The notes beneath the pieces were generated by a model. The model was not told where the DNA came from, did no database searches, and saw only the letters and a program-made list of their open reading frames with translations. Source: Methanomassiliicoccales archaeon PtaB.Bin134 (GTDB lineage: Archaea; Thermoplasmatota; Thermoplasmata; Methanomassiliicoccales; UBA472). From it: DNA of 22,402 bases. Numbering within the stretch: position 1 is the stretch's first letter; each line of letters begins with the position of its first letter. Of the stretch, positions 1-6,694 are shown in pieces. Location: the NCBI GenBank assembly GCA_002067045.1, contig MVPZ01000076.1:1-22402 (forward strand), written 5' to 3'. The translations under genes and the position numbers were made by a program.

Positions 1-1362
1 ATGAAGGTCACAGACCGAAGCCTGATAGGGATGCTGTTGGGCTGGTTGATCATTTTCGAGGGTTTCTTCGCCCTCTCCATCTCCAGCTCGGCAACCGTGG
101 AGGGCATTGGGGGGATCAAGGCCTCCACCTTTGAACTGGCGGCCATCCAGCTCATCCTGCTCGGCCTGTTCATATCCGCCTCCTGGGCCTTGAAGCTGGC
201 CTTTCCCCAGCTGGAAAGGCCCATGGCCATGCGCATTATGAACGCGATGACCTACCTGGCCATGGCCACGGTGATGGCCGAGGGGATCGCCGTGGCGCTC
301 CTGGCCGGCGATGTCAGTGTGGAAGGCTTCGGGGGTGTGGGCAAGAAATGGATAGTCCTGGTGGGTGCCCAGCTCTTCGCCGTCGGGGTCATGTCCCTGC
401 GTCTGTGGCGCCTGCGCAACACCCGCTCCGATAACTGGGTGGTCGAACTCCTGGGGTCGTCCGTCGCCACCCTGATCATGCTGGAGGGGCTCACCGCGGT
501 GGGCATCGCCGGGACCACCCGGGTGATAGGGGTGACCGGTTTCCAGGAGAGCACAATATCCACCGGAGGATGGCTGCTCTTCGCCCTGGGGGCCCTGGCG
601 TTCCTGCCCTGGTGGCTGAACCAGGACCCCTGGATCGGTCCCAGGACCAAGAGGTACCTCTCGGATAACATCACCCTGCTCCTTATGTCGATCATAGGCG
701 CCCTGATCATGGCCGGAACGGCTCTGGCCACCACCATGGCCGGTCCCGTGGCCGTGGAGGGCGCGGGAAGTGTGATCAAGATAGTGGTCGTGGCCGGCCT
801 CGCACAGTTGTTCGCCCTGGGCGCGCTCCTTCCGGTCATGTGGGCACTACGGAACGAACGACTGGACCGGCACTTCATCCCTTCCTTCCTGGCCCCTGCG
901 GCCATGGTTATGCTGGCCGCGGAGGGGGTCTTCGCCATGGCCCTGTCCGCGAACACCCGCATCGACGGCATCGGATGGATAATGCAATCAACCTTCTGGC
1001 TGGCCGGAGCCCAGCTGGCCATTGTATCCCTGGCCGGCCTTTCCGCCTGGCTGCTGAAGGGCATATCCCTCCTCGGTCCGCGCCTGCGCTCAGTGTTCTC
1101 ATGGATGTCCATAGGGGCGATGGCCCTGATCGCCCTGGAGGGATTGGCGGTGACCATATTGGCCACCAACCTGCTCGTGGAGGGCTTCAGCAGCGTCCGC
1201 GAGACGTACATCCTGATAGTGGGGGCGCAGATGGTCATCTTGGCCCTGCTGTCCCTGGCCTGCCTTCCCCGGGGCAGGGGCTCCTCCCGCCGCCTGCTCA
1301 TGGCCGGCACCGGGGCGGCCGGTTTCTTCATTCTGATGCTCCCGCTGGCCATCCTGCTATGA
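1..1362 (+). CDS. Membrane protein built from six two-helix repeats
   Basis: I do not recognise the family. The 453-residue protein is almost entirely hydrophobic and is made of six tandem copies of a unit of about 72 residues. Each unit has a helix carrying a Glu-Gly pair (E20, E94, E162, E308, E380; Ala-Gly at 238 in copy 4). About 14 residues later comes a short VEGxG-like turn (33-38, 107-112, 252-257, 321-326, 393-398; degenerate in copy 3). A second helix follows with a GAQLFALG-like motif (121-129, 268-274, 336-340, 407-411). A final hydrophobic helix ends the protein, giving about 13 membrane segments with no soluble domain. The buried acidic residues could suit ion or small-molecule handling, but this is inference. 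The ATG is the first base of the window, so the upstream region and true start cannot be checked, though the repeat phase fits this start. The next gene begins 51 bases downstream behind its own promoter. Confidence 0.8.
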   Translation: MKVTDRSLIGMLLGWLIIFEGFFALSISSSATVEGIGGIKASTFELAAIQLILLGLFISASWALKLAFPQLERPMAMRIMNAMTYLAMATVMAEGIAVALLAGDVSVEGFGGVGKKWIVLVGAQLFAVGVMSLRLWRLRNTRSDNWVVELLGSSVATLIMLEGLTAVGIAGTTRVIGVTGFQESTISTGGWLLFALGALAFLPWWLNQDPWIGPRTKRYLSDNITLLLMSIIGALIMAGTALATTMAGPVAVEGAGSVIKIVVVAGLAQLFALGALLPVMWALRNERLDRHFIPSFLAPAAMVMLAAEGVFAMALSANTRIDGIGWIMQSTFWLAGAQLAIVSLAGLSAWLLKGISLLGPRLRSVFSWMSIGAMALIALEGLAVTILATNLLVEGFSSVRETYILIVGAQMVILALLSLACLPRGRGSSRRLLMAGTGAAGFFILMLPLAILL

Positions 1363-1377
1363 GACAGGGATAGCAGG

Positions 1378-1386
1378 TTTTATCTA
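1378..1386 (+). promoter_or_regulatory. TATA box of the hydantoinase-family gene
   Basis: The sequence TTTTATCTA lies about 28-36 bases before the ATG at 1414, and no Shine-Dalgarno sequence stands before that ATG. The spacing predicts a transcript starting within a few bases of the start codon, so the mRNA is probably close to leaderless. The same TTTTATCTAGC string recurs before the DUF169 gene (17559-17569). Confidence 0.5.
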
Positions 1387-1413
1387 GCGGATTCTTCCCT
1401 CTGCTTAGGGATA

Positions 1414-3396
1414 ATGATGACCGCATCGAGAAAACTCGGATTGGGATTGGACACTGGCGGTACGTACACGGACGCCGCGGTGGTGGACATGGATACCCAC
1501 GAGGTTCTTTCCAAGGGAAAATCGCCAACCACTTATCATGACCTCTCCATTGGCATGCTGGGGGCCATCGACGAGGCACTGAAGAGCCATTCGTTCGACC
1601 GCAACGACATTCAGTTCGTAGGGCTCTCCACCACCCTGGCCACCAACTCCATTCTGACCGGCAAGGGCGGCAAGGTGGGCCACATCGGTATCGGCTGGAC
1701 GCCACAGCCGGACTTCCGCTCCGGGGCGGATATGGACGCCTACATCCAGGGAGGGCACGGGGTATGGGCCCAACAGCTGGCCCCCTTGGACACCAAGGCC
1801 CTGGAGGAGGCCATAGGGTCCATGAAGGAGGAGGTGGACTCCTTCGTGGTCTCCAGCCATTTCAGCGTTTACAACCCCGCCCACGAGCGGGAGGCGGCCC
1901 GGATGATACGCGACAAGACCGGCCTACCCGTGGTCCAGGGGCATCATCTCTCCTCGCAGCTCGGCGTTCCGGAGCGCAGCGTCACCGCGGTGCTGAACGC
2001 ACGACTGTTGCCGATAATATCCGACTTCCTGGACGGGGTGGAGAAATCCCTGCAGGAGCGCGGGATCGAGGCCACCATACTGGTCTTCAAGGGGGACGGG
2101 ACCCTCATGAACATCGAGAAGGCCAGGGAGAGGCCGGTGGAGACCATACTCTCCGGTCCGGCAGCAAGCCTCATGGGCGGAAAGCTGCTGTGCAAGGAGG
2201 AGAACTTCATAGTGGTGGACATCGGAGGCACCTCCACCGACATCGCCTACCTTGACGACGGCTTCCCCCGGGTCTCCAAGGAGGGGGCCACGGTCGGGCA
2301 CTGGCGCACCAGGGTCCGGGCCATTGACATATGGACCGTGGGTCTGGGAGGGGATTCCCATGTGGTCTCCGACCAGCGCGGCAAGTTCAAGATCGGTCCG
2401 GAGCGGGTGGTCCCCCTCAGCGTGGCCGCGAAGGGCTATCCGACGATCAGGGAGAAGATGCTCTCCACCAGCGAAACCAATTACTATCTGCATGTGGAGA
2501 GGTCGGCCGCGAAGCTGTCCCCCAAGGAGAGGCAGGTCTATGAGTTCGTGAGAGGACATCCCCTCTGCACCCTAGAGGAGATCAGGGTGGGGGCCCCGGA
2601 GGTCTACACCTACCGGGACGTGGTCAAGCATCTCAAGGACCGCGGCTTCCTGCAGATGACCGGGCTGACCGCCACCGACTTCATGCACGTGCAGGGCCAC
2701 TTCACATCCTTCGACATCGAGGCCGCGCGCATAGGGGTGCAGTTCATGGCCACCTGGGGCCACATGACCTTCGACGATTACGTGCAGGCCTTCCAGGACG
2801 AGATGGTCACCCGGGTGGGGGAGGAGGTCATGCGCAAGGTGGTGCTCGACGAATCCGGGGACATGCCGGAAAGCCCTGGCTTCAACTACCTGCTGAGGTC
2901 CACCATCAACGGCAACCGGGGCTGCAGCGTCAAGTTCACCTCCCAGATGGACCGGCCCCTGGTAGGCATCGGGGCGCCCACCCACCTTTACCTCCCACCG
3001 CTGGAGAACAGGATGGGGGTCAAGGCCATCATCCCCAGGGACCACGACGTGGGCAACGCGGTGGGCGCGGTCTGCAGCCAGATATCCGAGACGGTTACCG
3101 CCCAGGTCTATCCGAACATGGATAACCTGTTCTTCGTGCTGGGGCCGTTCGGTACGCCGGTCACCTACGGCCATGTGGAGCAGGCGGTGAGCAGTGCCAG
3201 GCGCCAGGCCGAGGAGTATGTGCGCAACAAGGTGGTGGAGGCCGGTGCGGAGAACATTCGGGTGCGCAGCGATGTGTACGAGAACAAGTTCTTCGGCGGG
3301 GACAACGTGGAAGGGGAGCAGACCGCCTGGGTGGACATCGTAGCCCGGGCCACCGGCGACCCTGTAGCCCAGCACAAGCGCAAGAAGGAAGGTTGA
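1414..3396 (+). CDS. Hydantoinase/oxoprolinase-family protein (HyuA-like)
   Basis: This 660-residue protein has the ASKHA-fold phosphate-binding motifs of the HyuA/oxoprolinase family. They are DTGGTYTD at residues 13-20, SGPAASLMGG near 247-256, DIGGTSTD at 269-276 and a GLGGDSH segment near 310. Known members hydrolyse 5-oxoproline or hydantoin rings with ATP, usually with a HyuB partner, and no HyuB is present here. Residues about 367-425 (SPKERQVYEFVRGH onward) read like a winged-helix insertion between the ATPase core and the C-terminal region, which I do not recall as typical. Two ATGs lie in tandem (1414, 1417); the first is used. The length is normal for the family. The substrate is unknown; an acetone-carboxylase-like or other ATP-dependent role is also possible. 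Family confidence is high and functional confidence is low. Confidence 0.85.
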   Translation: MMTASRKLGLGLDTGGTYTDAAVVDMDTHEVLSKGKSPTTYHDLSIGMLGAIDEALKSHSFDRNDIQFVGLSTTLATNSILTGKGGKVGHIGIGWTPQPDFRSGADMDAYIQGGHGVWAQQLAPLDTKALEEAIGSMKEEVDSFVVSSHFSVYNPAHEREAARMIRDKTGLPVVQGHHLSSQLGVPERSVTAVLNARLLPIISDFLDGVEKSLQERGIEATILVFKGDGTLMNIEKARERPVETILSGPAASLMGGKLLCKEENFIVVDIGGTSTDIAYLDDGFPRVSKEGATVGHWRTRVRAIDIWTVGLGGDSHVVSDQRGKFKIGPERVVPLSVAAKGYPTIREKMLSTSETNYYLHVERSAAKLSPKERQVYEFVRGHPLCTLEEIRVGAPEVYTYRDVVKHLKDRGFLQMTGLTATDFMHVQGHFTSFDIEAARIGVQFMATWGHMTFDDYVQAFQDEMVTRVGEEVMRKVVLDESGDMPESPGFNYLLRSTINGNRGCSVKFTSQMDRPLVGIGAPTHLYLPPLENRMGVKAIIPRDHDVGNAVGAVCSQISETVTAQVYPNMDNLFFVLGPFGTPVTYGHVEQAVSSARRQAEEYVRNKVVEAGAENIRVRSDVYENKFFGGDNVEGEQTAWVDIVARATGDPVAQHKRKKEG

Positions 3397-3406
3397 GCGC
3401 TTTCCG

Positions 3407-3460
3407 GGGACCGGTCGCCTTCCCGGGTGGCCATGGGACGCATGGATTGCGATCGGTCCC
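3407..3460 (+). other. Long GC-rich hairpin downstream of the hydantoinase-family gene
   Basis: Bases 3407-3418 pair with 3449-3460 in a continuous 12-bp stem with a single G-T wobble, closing a 30-base loop that contains further short GC-rich pairing. It starts 10 bases after the stop codon at 3396. No T-run follows directly; the nearest (GTTTTTCT) is at 3493-3500. It could be a 3'-end structure of the upstream mRNA or part of a small RNA. Confidence 0.45.
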
Positions 3461-3512
3461 ATTTCCTTCACCGGGGTCCTGGAAGGCCTCCCGTTTTTCT
3501 CCCGTCGGAAAG

Positions 3513-3522
3513 TTTATTATAA
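3513..3522 (+). promoter_or_regulatory. TATA box of the ArsP-like permease gene
   Basis: TTTATTATAA lies about 52 bases before the proposed ATA start at 3574. It predicts transcription from about 3545 and a leader of roughly 30 bases that includes the ribosome binding site at 3561-3568. Confidence 0.55.
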
Positions 3523-3560
3523 CGGGGCTATGTTACAGTTTCAATTATTATTGAAATAGA

Positions 3561-3568
3561 AGGTGAGG
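3561..3568 (+). promoter_or_regulatory. Ribosome binding site before an apparent ATA start
   Basis: AGGTGAGG is a good match to the archaeal anti-Shine-Dalgarno sequence. It sits 5 bases before ATA at 3574, the position where conserved permease sequence begins. No ATG, GTG or TTG in this frame is correctly placed, so this site decides the start. Confidence 0.55.
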
Positions 3569-3573
3569 GCACG

Positions 3574-4623
3574 ATAGAGACACTTTTTGGTGCGCTGCAG
3601 GGCGGTATCGACGGTCTTATTGAGTACATATCGGAGCACACTCTCACCTGCCTCATCCCCGCCTTCTTCATCGCCGGGGCCATAGCCGCCTTCGTCAAGA
3701 AGGAGGCCATCCTGAGGTACTTCGGTCCGCAGACCAAGAAGTACATATCCTATCCTGTGGCCTCGATCTCCGGGATCGTTCTGGCGGTGTGCAGCTGCAC
3801 CATCCTCCCCCTGTTCACTGGCATATACAAGAAGGGCAGCGGGCTAGGTCCAGCCACAACCTTCCTCTTCGCCGGACCTGGAATCAATATCCTGGCCATA
3901 ATCTACACGGCGCAGGTCCTAGGTTACGATCTTGGGCTGGCCAGGGCTCTGGCGGCCATAGGGCTTTCGATCGTGGTCGGTCTCAGCATGGCCTTGATCT
4001 TCCGCAATGACCAGCCAAAAGGGGAGTTCAAACTGCTCTCCAGCGGCGAGCCCAAGCCAAGATGGGTGATACTGGGCTTCTTCACCCTCCTGATCCTGAT
4101 ACTGGTGATAGGCGCCTCGGCCCTTGATTGGCTAATCAAACTGCCCATCGTGTACATGCTCACTCTTCTGGTCGCATACCTGGCCATCTATCACTTCGAT
4201 AGGGATGAGATAACCGATTGGGGGTTGGAGACCTGGGACCTCACCAAGAAGATATTTCCCATACTGCTCGTGGGCACCTTCTTCGTGGGTGTGCTGGCTT
4301 TCTTCCTTCCCCCGGAGACCTTCGCCCCCTATCTAGGAGACAATTCCCTGGGCGCCAACTTGTTGGCGTCGTTGATGGGTTCCATCCTCTACATGCCGAC
4401 CCTGTTGGAGGTTCCCATAATCGGCACCACCTTCGGCTACTCATCTGGGGCCATGGGCGCCGGACCGGCACTGGCCCTGCTGCTCTCCGGACCCACCATC
4501 AGCGCCCCTTCCCTGGTGGTGCTATGGAGGATCATGGGGGGCAGGAAGACCCTGGTCTACGCCCTGCTGGTGGTCATGATGTCCACCTTGGCGGGCATGA
4601 TCTTCGGGGCACTGGCGGGGTGA
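3574..4623 (+). CDS. ArsP-like permease (DUF318 family), ATA start
   Basis: This integral membrane permease belongs to the ArsP/YraQ (DUF318) family, whose characterised ArsP members export trivalent organoarsenicals such as methylarsenite. The 349-residue frame has about eight to nine membrane segments. It has the family's paired-cysteine motif VCSCTILPLF (C73 and C75) and a glycine-rich loop SGLGPATTFLFAGPGINIL. A canonical start occurs only at GTG 3757, which would remove 61 residues including the first helix and the conserved LIPAFFIAGAIAAFV and KKYISYPVAS segments. The reading frame stays open back to the stop at 3520, and an ATA codon at 3574 follows a good ribosome binding site. I therefore annotate 3574 and flag a non-canonical start, a start-codon mutation or a base error. 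The CxxC protein downstream and the ArsC/Acr3 pair support an arsenic role, though family members with other substrates exist. Confidence 0.75.
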   Translation: METLFGALQGGIDGLIEYISEHTLTCLIPAFFIAGAIAAFVKKEAILRYFGPQTKKYISYPVASISGIVLAVCSCTILPLFTGIYKKGSGLGPATTFLFAGPGINILAIIYTAQVLGYDLGLARALAAIGLSIVVGLSMALIFRNDQPKGEFKLLSSGEPKPRWVILGFFTLLILILVIGASALDWLIKLPIVYMLTLLVAYLAIYHFDRDEITDWGLETWDLTKKIFPILLVGTFFVGVLAFFLPPETFAPYLGDNSLGANLLASLMGSILYMPTLLEVPIIGTTFGYSSGAMGAGPALALLLSGPTISAPSLVVLWRIMGGRKTLVYALLVVMMSTLAGMIFGALAG

Positions 4624-4642
4624 GGATGGATCATGGAAACGA

Positions 4643-4650
4643 TTTATATC
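4643..4650 (+). promoter_or_regulatory. TATA box of the thioredoxin-like gene
   Basis: TTTATATC lies 38-45 bases before the ATG at 4688, predicting transcription near 4673, immediately before the GGAGG at 4676-4680. The small gene can therefore be transcribed independently of the permease. Confidence 0.5.
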
Positions 4651-4687
4651 GATCGGAACAAGGGTCCACACAAACGGAGGCTATGAG

Positions 4688-4927
4688 ATGATGAAGGTCG
4701 AGGTGTTCGGGACGGGATGCGTCAAGTGCAAGAGGCTGGAAAGGAACGTCAGGGAGGCCCTGACCGCTGCCCACGTGCAGGCAGAGGTGATCAAGGTCGA
4801 GGACATGGACGCCATCATGGACCATGGGATCATGGTCACGCCTGCCCTGGCCATTGACGGGGACGTGAAGCTTATGGGCAAGGTTCCCTCGGTAGGGGAG
4901 CTCATCAAGCTGTTCAATGGTGAGTGA
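4688..4927 (+). CDS. Small thioredoxin-like redox-active disulfide protein
   Basis: This 79-residue protein has a minimal thioredoxin fold with a CxxC active site at C11-V-K-C14 directly after the first beta strand (VEVFGTGC). A cis-proline segment VTPALAIDG comes later. It matches the redox-active disulfide protein 2 type (thioredoxin_3 family), which is frequently encoded beside DUF318 permeases. It probably carries out thiol-disulfide exchange, perhaps serving the permease or ArsC, though no partner is proven. GGAGG at 4676-4680 is 7 bases before the ATG at 4688; a second in-frame ATG follows at 4691. The 141 bases between its stop and the convergent arsC stop hold no gene I can support. 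Confidence 0.85.
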   Translation: MMKVEVFGTGCVKCKRLERNVREALTAAHVQAEVIKVEDMDAIMDHGIMVTPALAIDGDVKLMGKVPSVGELIKLFNGE

Positions 4928-5068
4928 GTCGACCGGTACACAGTTCGCGTGCGAGGAGGTCCCTGTCCTGATGAACCCATGCTCATCAGCCTCTACCTGG
5001 GTCTGAGCAAGGCCTTGGGTGGCAGGTTCGCCGGGGGCGGCTCGAAACCATCTCCTCAGCTCTCGACC

Positions 5069-5485
5069 TCAGGTTGAAAGAGCGAAGCGCTCCCTAACGA
5101 AGCCGGACAGCTGGTCACGAACCTGGCGGAAGGCGTTCAACCGATCATCCTCTGTTCCCTGGACCGCGGAAGGGTCCGGAAAGCCGATATGCTCCCGTTC
5201 TTTGGCTCCGGGGAAAAAGGGGCAGACCTCGTTGGCCCCGTCGCAGACCGTCACCACCAGGTCGAAACGCTCTTCCTCGAACTCCCGCAGGTGCTTTGAA
5301 CGGTGTCCAGATATGTCCAGTCCAATCTCGGCCATGGCCGCGATGGCCAGAGGGTGCACGGACGAGGGGGCGGTCCCTGCGCTGAAGGCCTGAACCCTGC
5401 CCGGAAACAGTGCGTTCACCAGGCCCTCGGCCATCTGGCTGCGCGCGGAGTTGTGGGTGCATATGAAAAGCACTTTGTAGGTCAT
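5069..5485 (-). CDS. arsC: Arsenate reductase, low-molecular-weight phosphatase type
   Basis: This 138-residue protein reduces arsenate to arsenite for export. It has the low-molecular-weight tyrosine-phosphatase P-loop CTHNSARS (C9 to S16) near the N terminus, and two further cysteines at C81 and C88 in VCDGANEVCPF. The FPDPSA segment carries the catalytic aspartate (D104). The three-cysteine arrangement is that of thioredoxin-coupled ArsC, which fits the thioredoxin-like gene nearby on the opposite strand. It is divergent from the acr3 gene and shares a 75-base promoter region with it. No arsR-like regulator is encoded in the cluster. Confidence 0.93.
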   Translation of the reverse strand: MTYKVLFICTHNSARSQMAEGLVNALFPGRVQAFSAGTAPSSVHPLAIAAMAEIGLDISGHRSKHLREFEEERFDLVVTVCDGANEVCPFFPGAKEREHIGFPDPSAVQGTEDDRLNAFRQVRDQLSGFVRERFALST

Positions 5486-5520
5486 CCGATCACTCGCTTG
5501 CAGGGTCTATGCAGAGCAAA

Positions 5521-5544
5521 GTATTTCAATATATTTTGAATTAC
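5521..5544. promoter_or_regulatory. Palindromic promoter/operator between arsC and acr3
   Basis: A 24-base imperfect palindrome (20 of 24 positions symmetric) has core half-sites TTCAA and TTGAA separated by the TATA-like TATATT. Outer GTA and TAC complete the dyad. It overlaps the only good TATA element between the two divergent genes. Relative to acr3 it lies about 17-40 bases before the GTG at 5561; relative to arsC it lies 36-59 bases before the ATG at 5485. A repressor bound here would shut both genes. TTCAA/TTGAA half-sites are compatible with an ArsR-type winged-helix regulator encoded elsewhere; that is inference. Confidence 0.6.
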
Positions 5545-5560
5545 TCGCTGTCAGAGACAG

Positions 5561-6679
5561 GTGCCCACCTTGAACGAGCCCCCCGCCAAGCTTTCCTTTC
5601 TCAACCGATACCTCACCCTCTGGATCTTCGCCGCCATGGCCCTGGGGGTGGCGTTCGGCACCGTTATACCCGGGGTCGCCGAGGCTCTGGACTCCCTCAG
5701 CTTGGGAACCACCTCCGTCCCCATCGCCATAGGTCTCATCCTGATGATGTATCCACCGCTGGCCAAGGTGCGCTACGAGGACCTTCCGAGCATGGGGCGT
5801 CGACCGGAGACCAGGCGCATGTTCGCCACATCCCTGTTCTTGAACTTCCTGGTGGGGCCCATGCTGATGTTCGTTTTAGCATGGATATTCCTGCCGGACA
5901 TCCCCGAGTATCGGGTGGGCCTCATCCTGACCGGCATCGCCCGTTGCATCGCCATGGTACTGGTGTGGAACCAGCTGGCCAAGGGCGACACCGAGTTCGC
6001 CGCAGTACTGGTGGCCTTAAACTCGCTGTTCCAGATCGCTCTTTACGCCTTCTACGCATACTTCCTGGCCTTCGTGCTCTCCGAGGTCCTGGTCCCAGGG
6101 TCCGGGGTAGCGGTGGAGATAACAGTGGTCGAGGTGGCGATCACTGTGCTGATCTACCTGGGCATACCCTTCTTCGGAGGTATGCTCACCAGGCGTCTGC
6201 TTCGCCCGAGCAAGGGGGCGGATTGGTACGATCAAAGGTTCATGCCGGTTATGGGCAAGGTCTCCCTAACGGCCCTTCTCTTCACCATCGTGGTGATGTT
6301 CTCCTTGAAGGGGGAATACATCGTTCAGCTTCCGTTCGACGTGGTGCGCATAGCCATCCCGTTACTGGCATACTTCCTGCTGATGTTCCTGGTATCCTTC
6401 TACCTGTCCATCAGACTTCGCTTCGACTATGCGCATGCGGCCGCACAGTCCTTCACCGCCTCCTCCAACAACTTCGAGCTGGCCATCGCTGTGGCCATAG
6501 GCGTGTTCGGCATCGGTTCGGGGGTGGCCTTCGCGGCGGTGGTCGGTCCGCTGGTCGAGGTCCCCGTGCTCATTGGCTTGGTGAACCTATCGCTTTGGTT
6601 CAAGCAACGTTACTTCGATCATGATGGCAAGGTAAAGAAAAAAGAGAAAGGAAAAGGAAAAGGAAAAAAGGAGTTTTAA
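5561..6679 (+). CDS. acr3: Arsenite efflux transporter, ACR3 family
   Basis: This 372-residue inner-membrane transporter has about ten helices and exports As(III) thiolate or arsenite using the proton motive force. The conserved cysteine of the family is present in [13 protein letters not shown] (C129), and the conserved acidic helix [19 protein letters not shown] lies near the C terminus. The GTG start at 5561 lies about 25 bases after the TATATT element, so the mRNA may be nearly leaderless. The protein ends in a lysine/glycine tail ([16 protein letters not shown]) not needed by the family. The complementary strand of that purine run is a U-rich tract that could stop transcription of the convergent methyltransferase gene. 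Its stop codon is part of a palindrome shared with the stop codon of that gene. Confidence 0.93.
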   Translation: MPTLNEPPAKLSFLNRYLTLWIFAAMALGVAFGTVIPGVAEALDSLSLGTTSVPIAIGLILMMYPPLAKVRYEDLPSMGRRPETRRMFATSLFLNFLVGPMLMFVLAWIFLPDIPEYRVGLILTGIARCIAMVLVWNQLAKGDTEFAAVLVALNSLFQIALYAFYAYFLAFVLSEVLVPGSGVAVEITVVEVAITVLIYLGIPFFGGMLTRRLLRPSKGADWYDQRFMPVMGKVSLTALLFTIVVMFSLKGEYIVQLPFDVVRIAIPLLAYFLLMFLVSFYLSIRLRFDYAHAAAQSFTASSNNFELAIAVAIGVFGIGSGVAFAAVVGPLVEVPVLIGLVNLSLWFKQRYFDHDGKVKKKEKGKGKGKKEF

Positions 6680-6694
6680 GGGCTTTTAGCCCTT
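6678..6694. terminator. Palindrome containing both convergent stop codons
   Basis: AAGGGCT-TTT-AGCCCTT is a perfect 7-3-7 inverted repeat between acr3 (stop TAA 6677-6679) and the convergent CoM methyltransferase (stop codon 6688-6686). Parts of both stop codons lie inside it. It probably works as a shared 3'-end structure in both directions, with U-rich tracts supplied on the minus strand by the acr3 lysine-tail codons (6632-6670). Confidence 0.55.

Noticed and set aside
3530..3559. A ten-codon mini-frame (MLQFQLLLK) before the ArsP-like permease as an upstream peptide or alternative start
   Set aside because: It is out of frame with the permease, has no ribosome binding site, and its ATG lies at or upstream of the predicted transcription start.
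4979..5077. A short frame (MLISLYLGLSKALG...) between the thioredoxin-like gene and arsC
   Set aside because: It has no convincing ribosome binding site, no recognisable homology and low-complexity Gly/Ser content; probably non-coding spacer.
5509..6624. A 371-codon plus-strand frame overlapping acr3
   Set aside because: The Acr3 frame is clearly correct (membrane helices, conserved C129). The overlapping frame is rich in Arg, Gly and His with no family signal.
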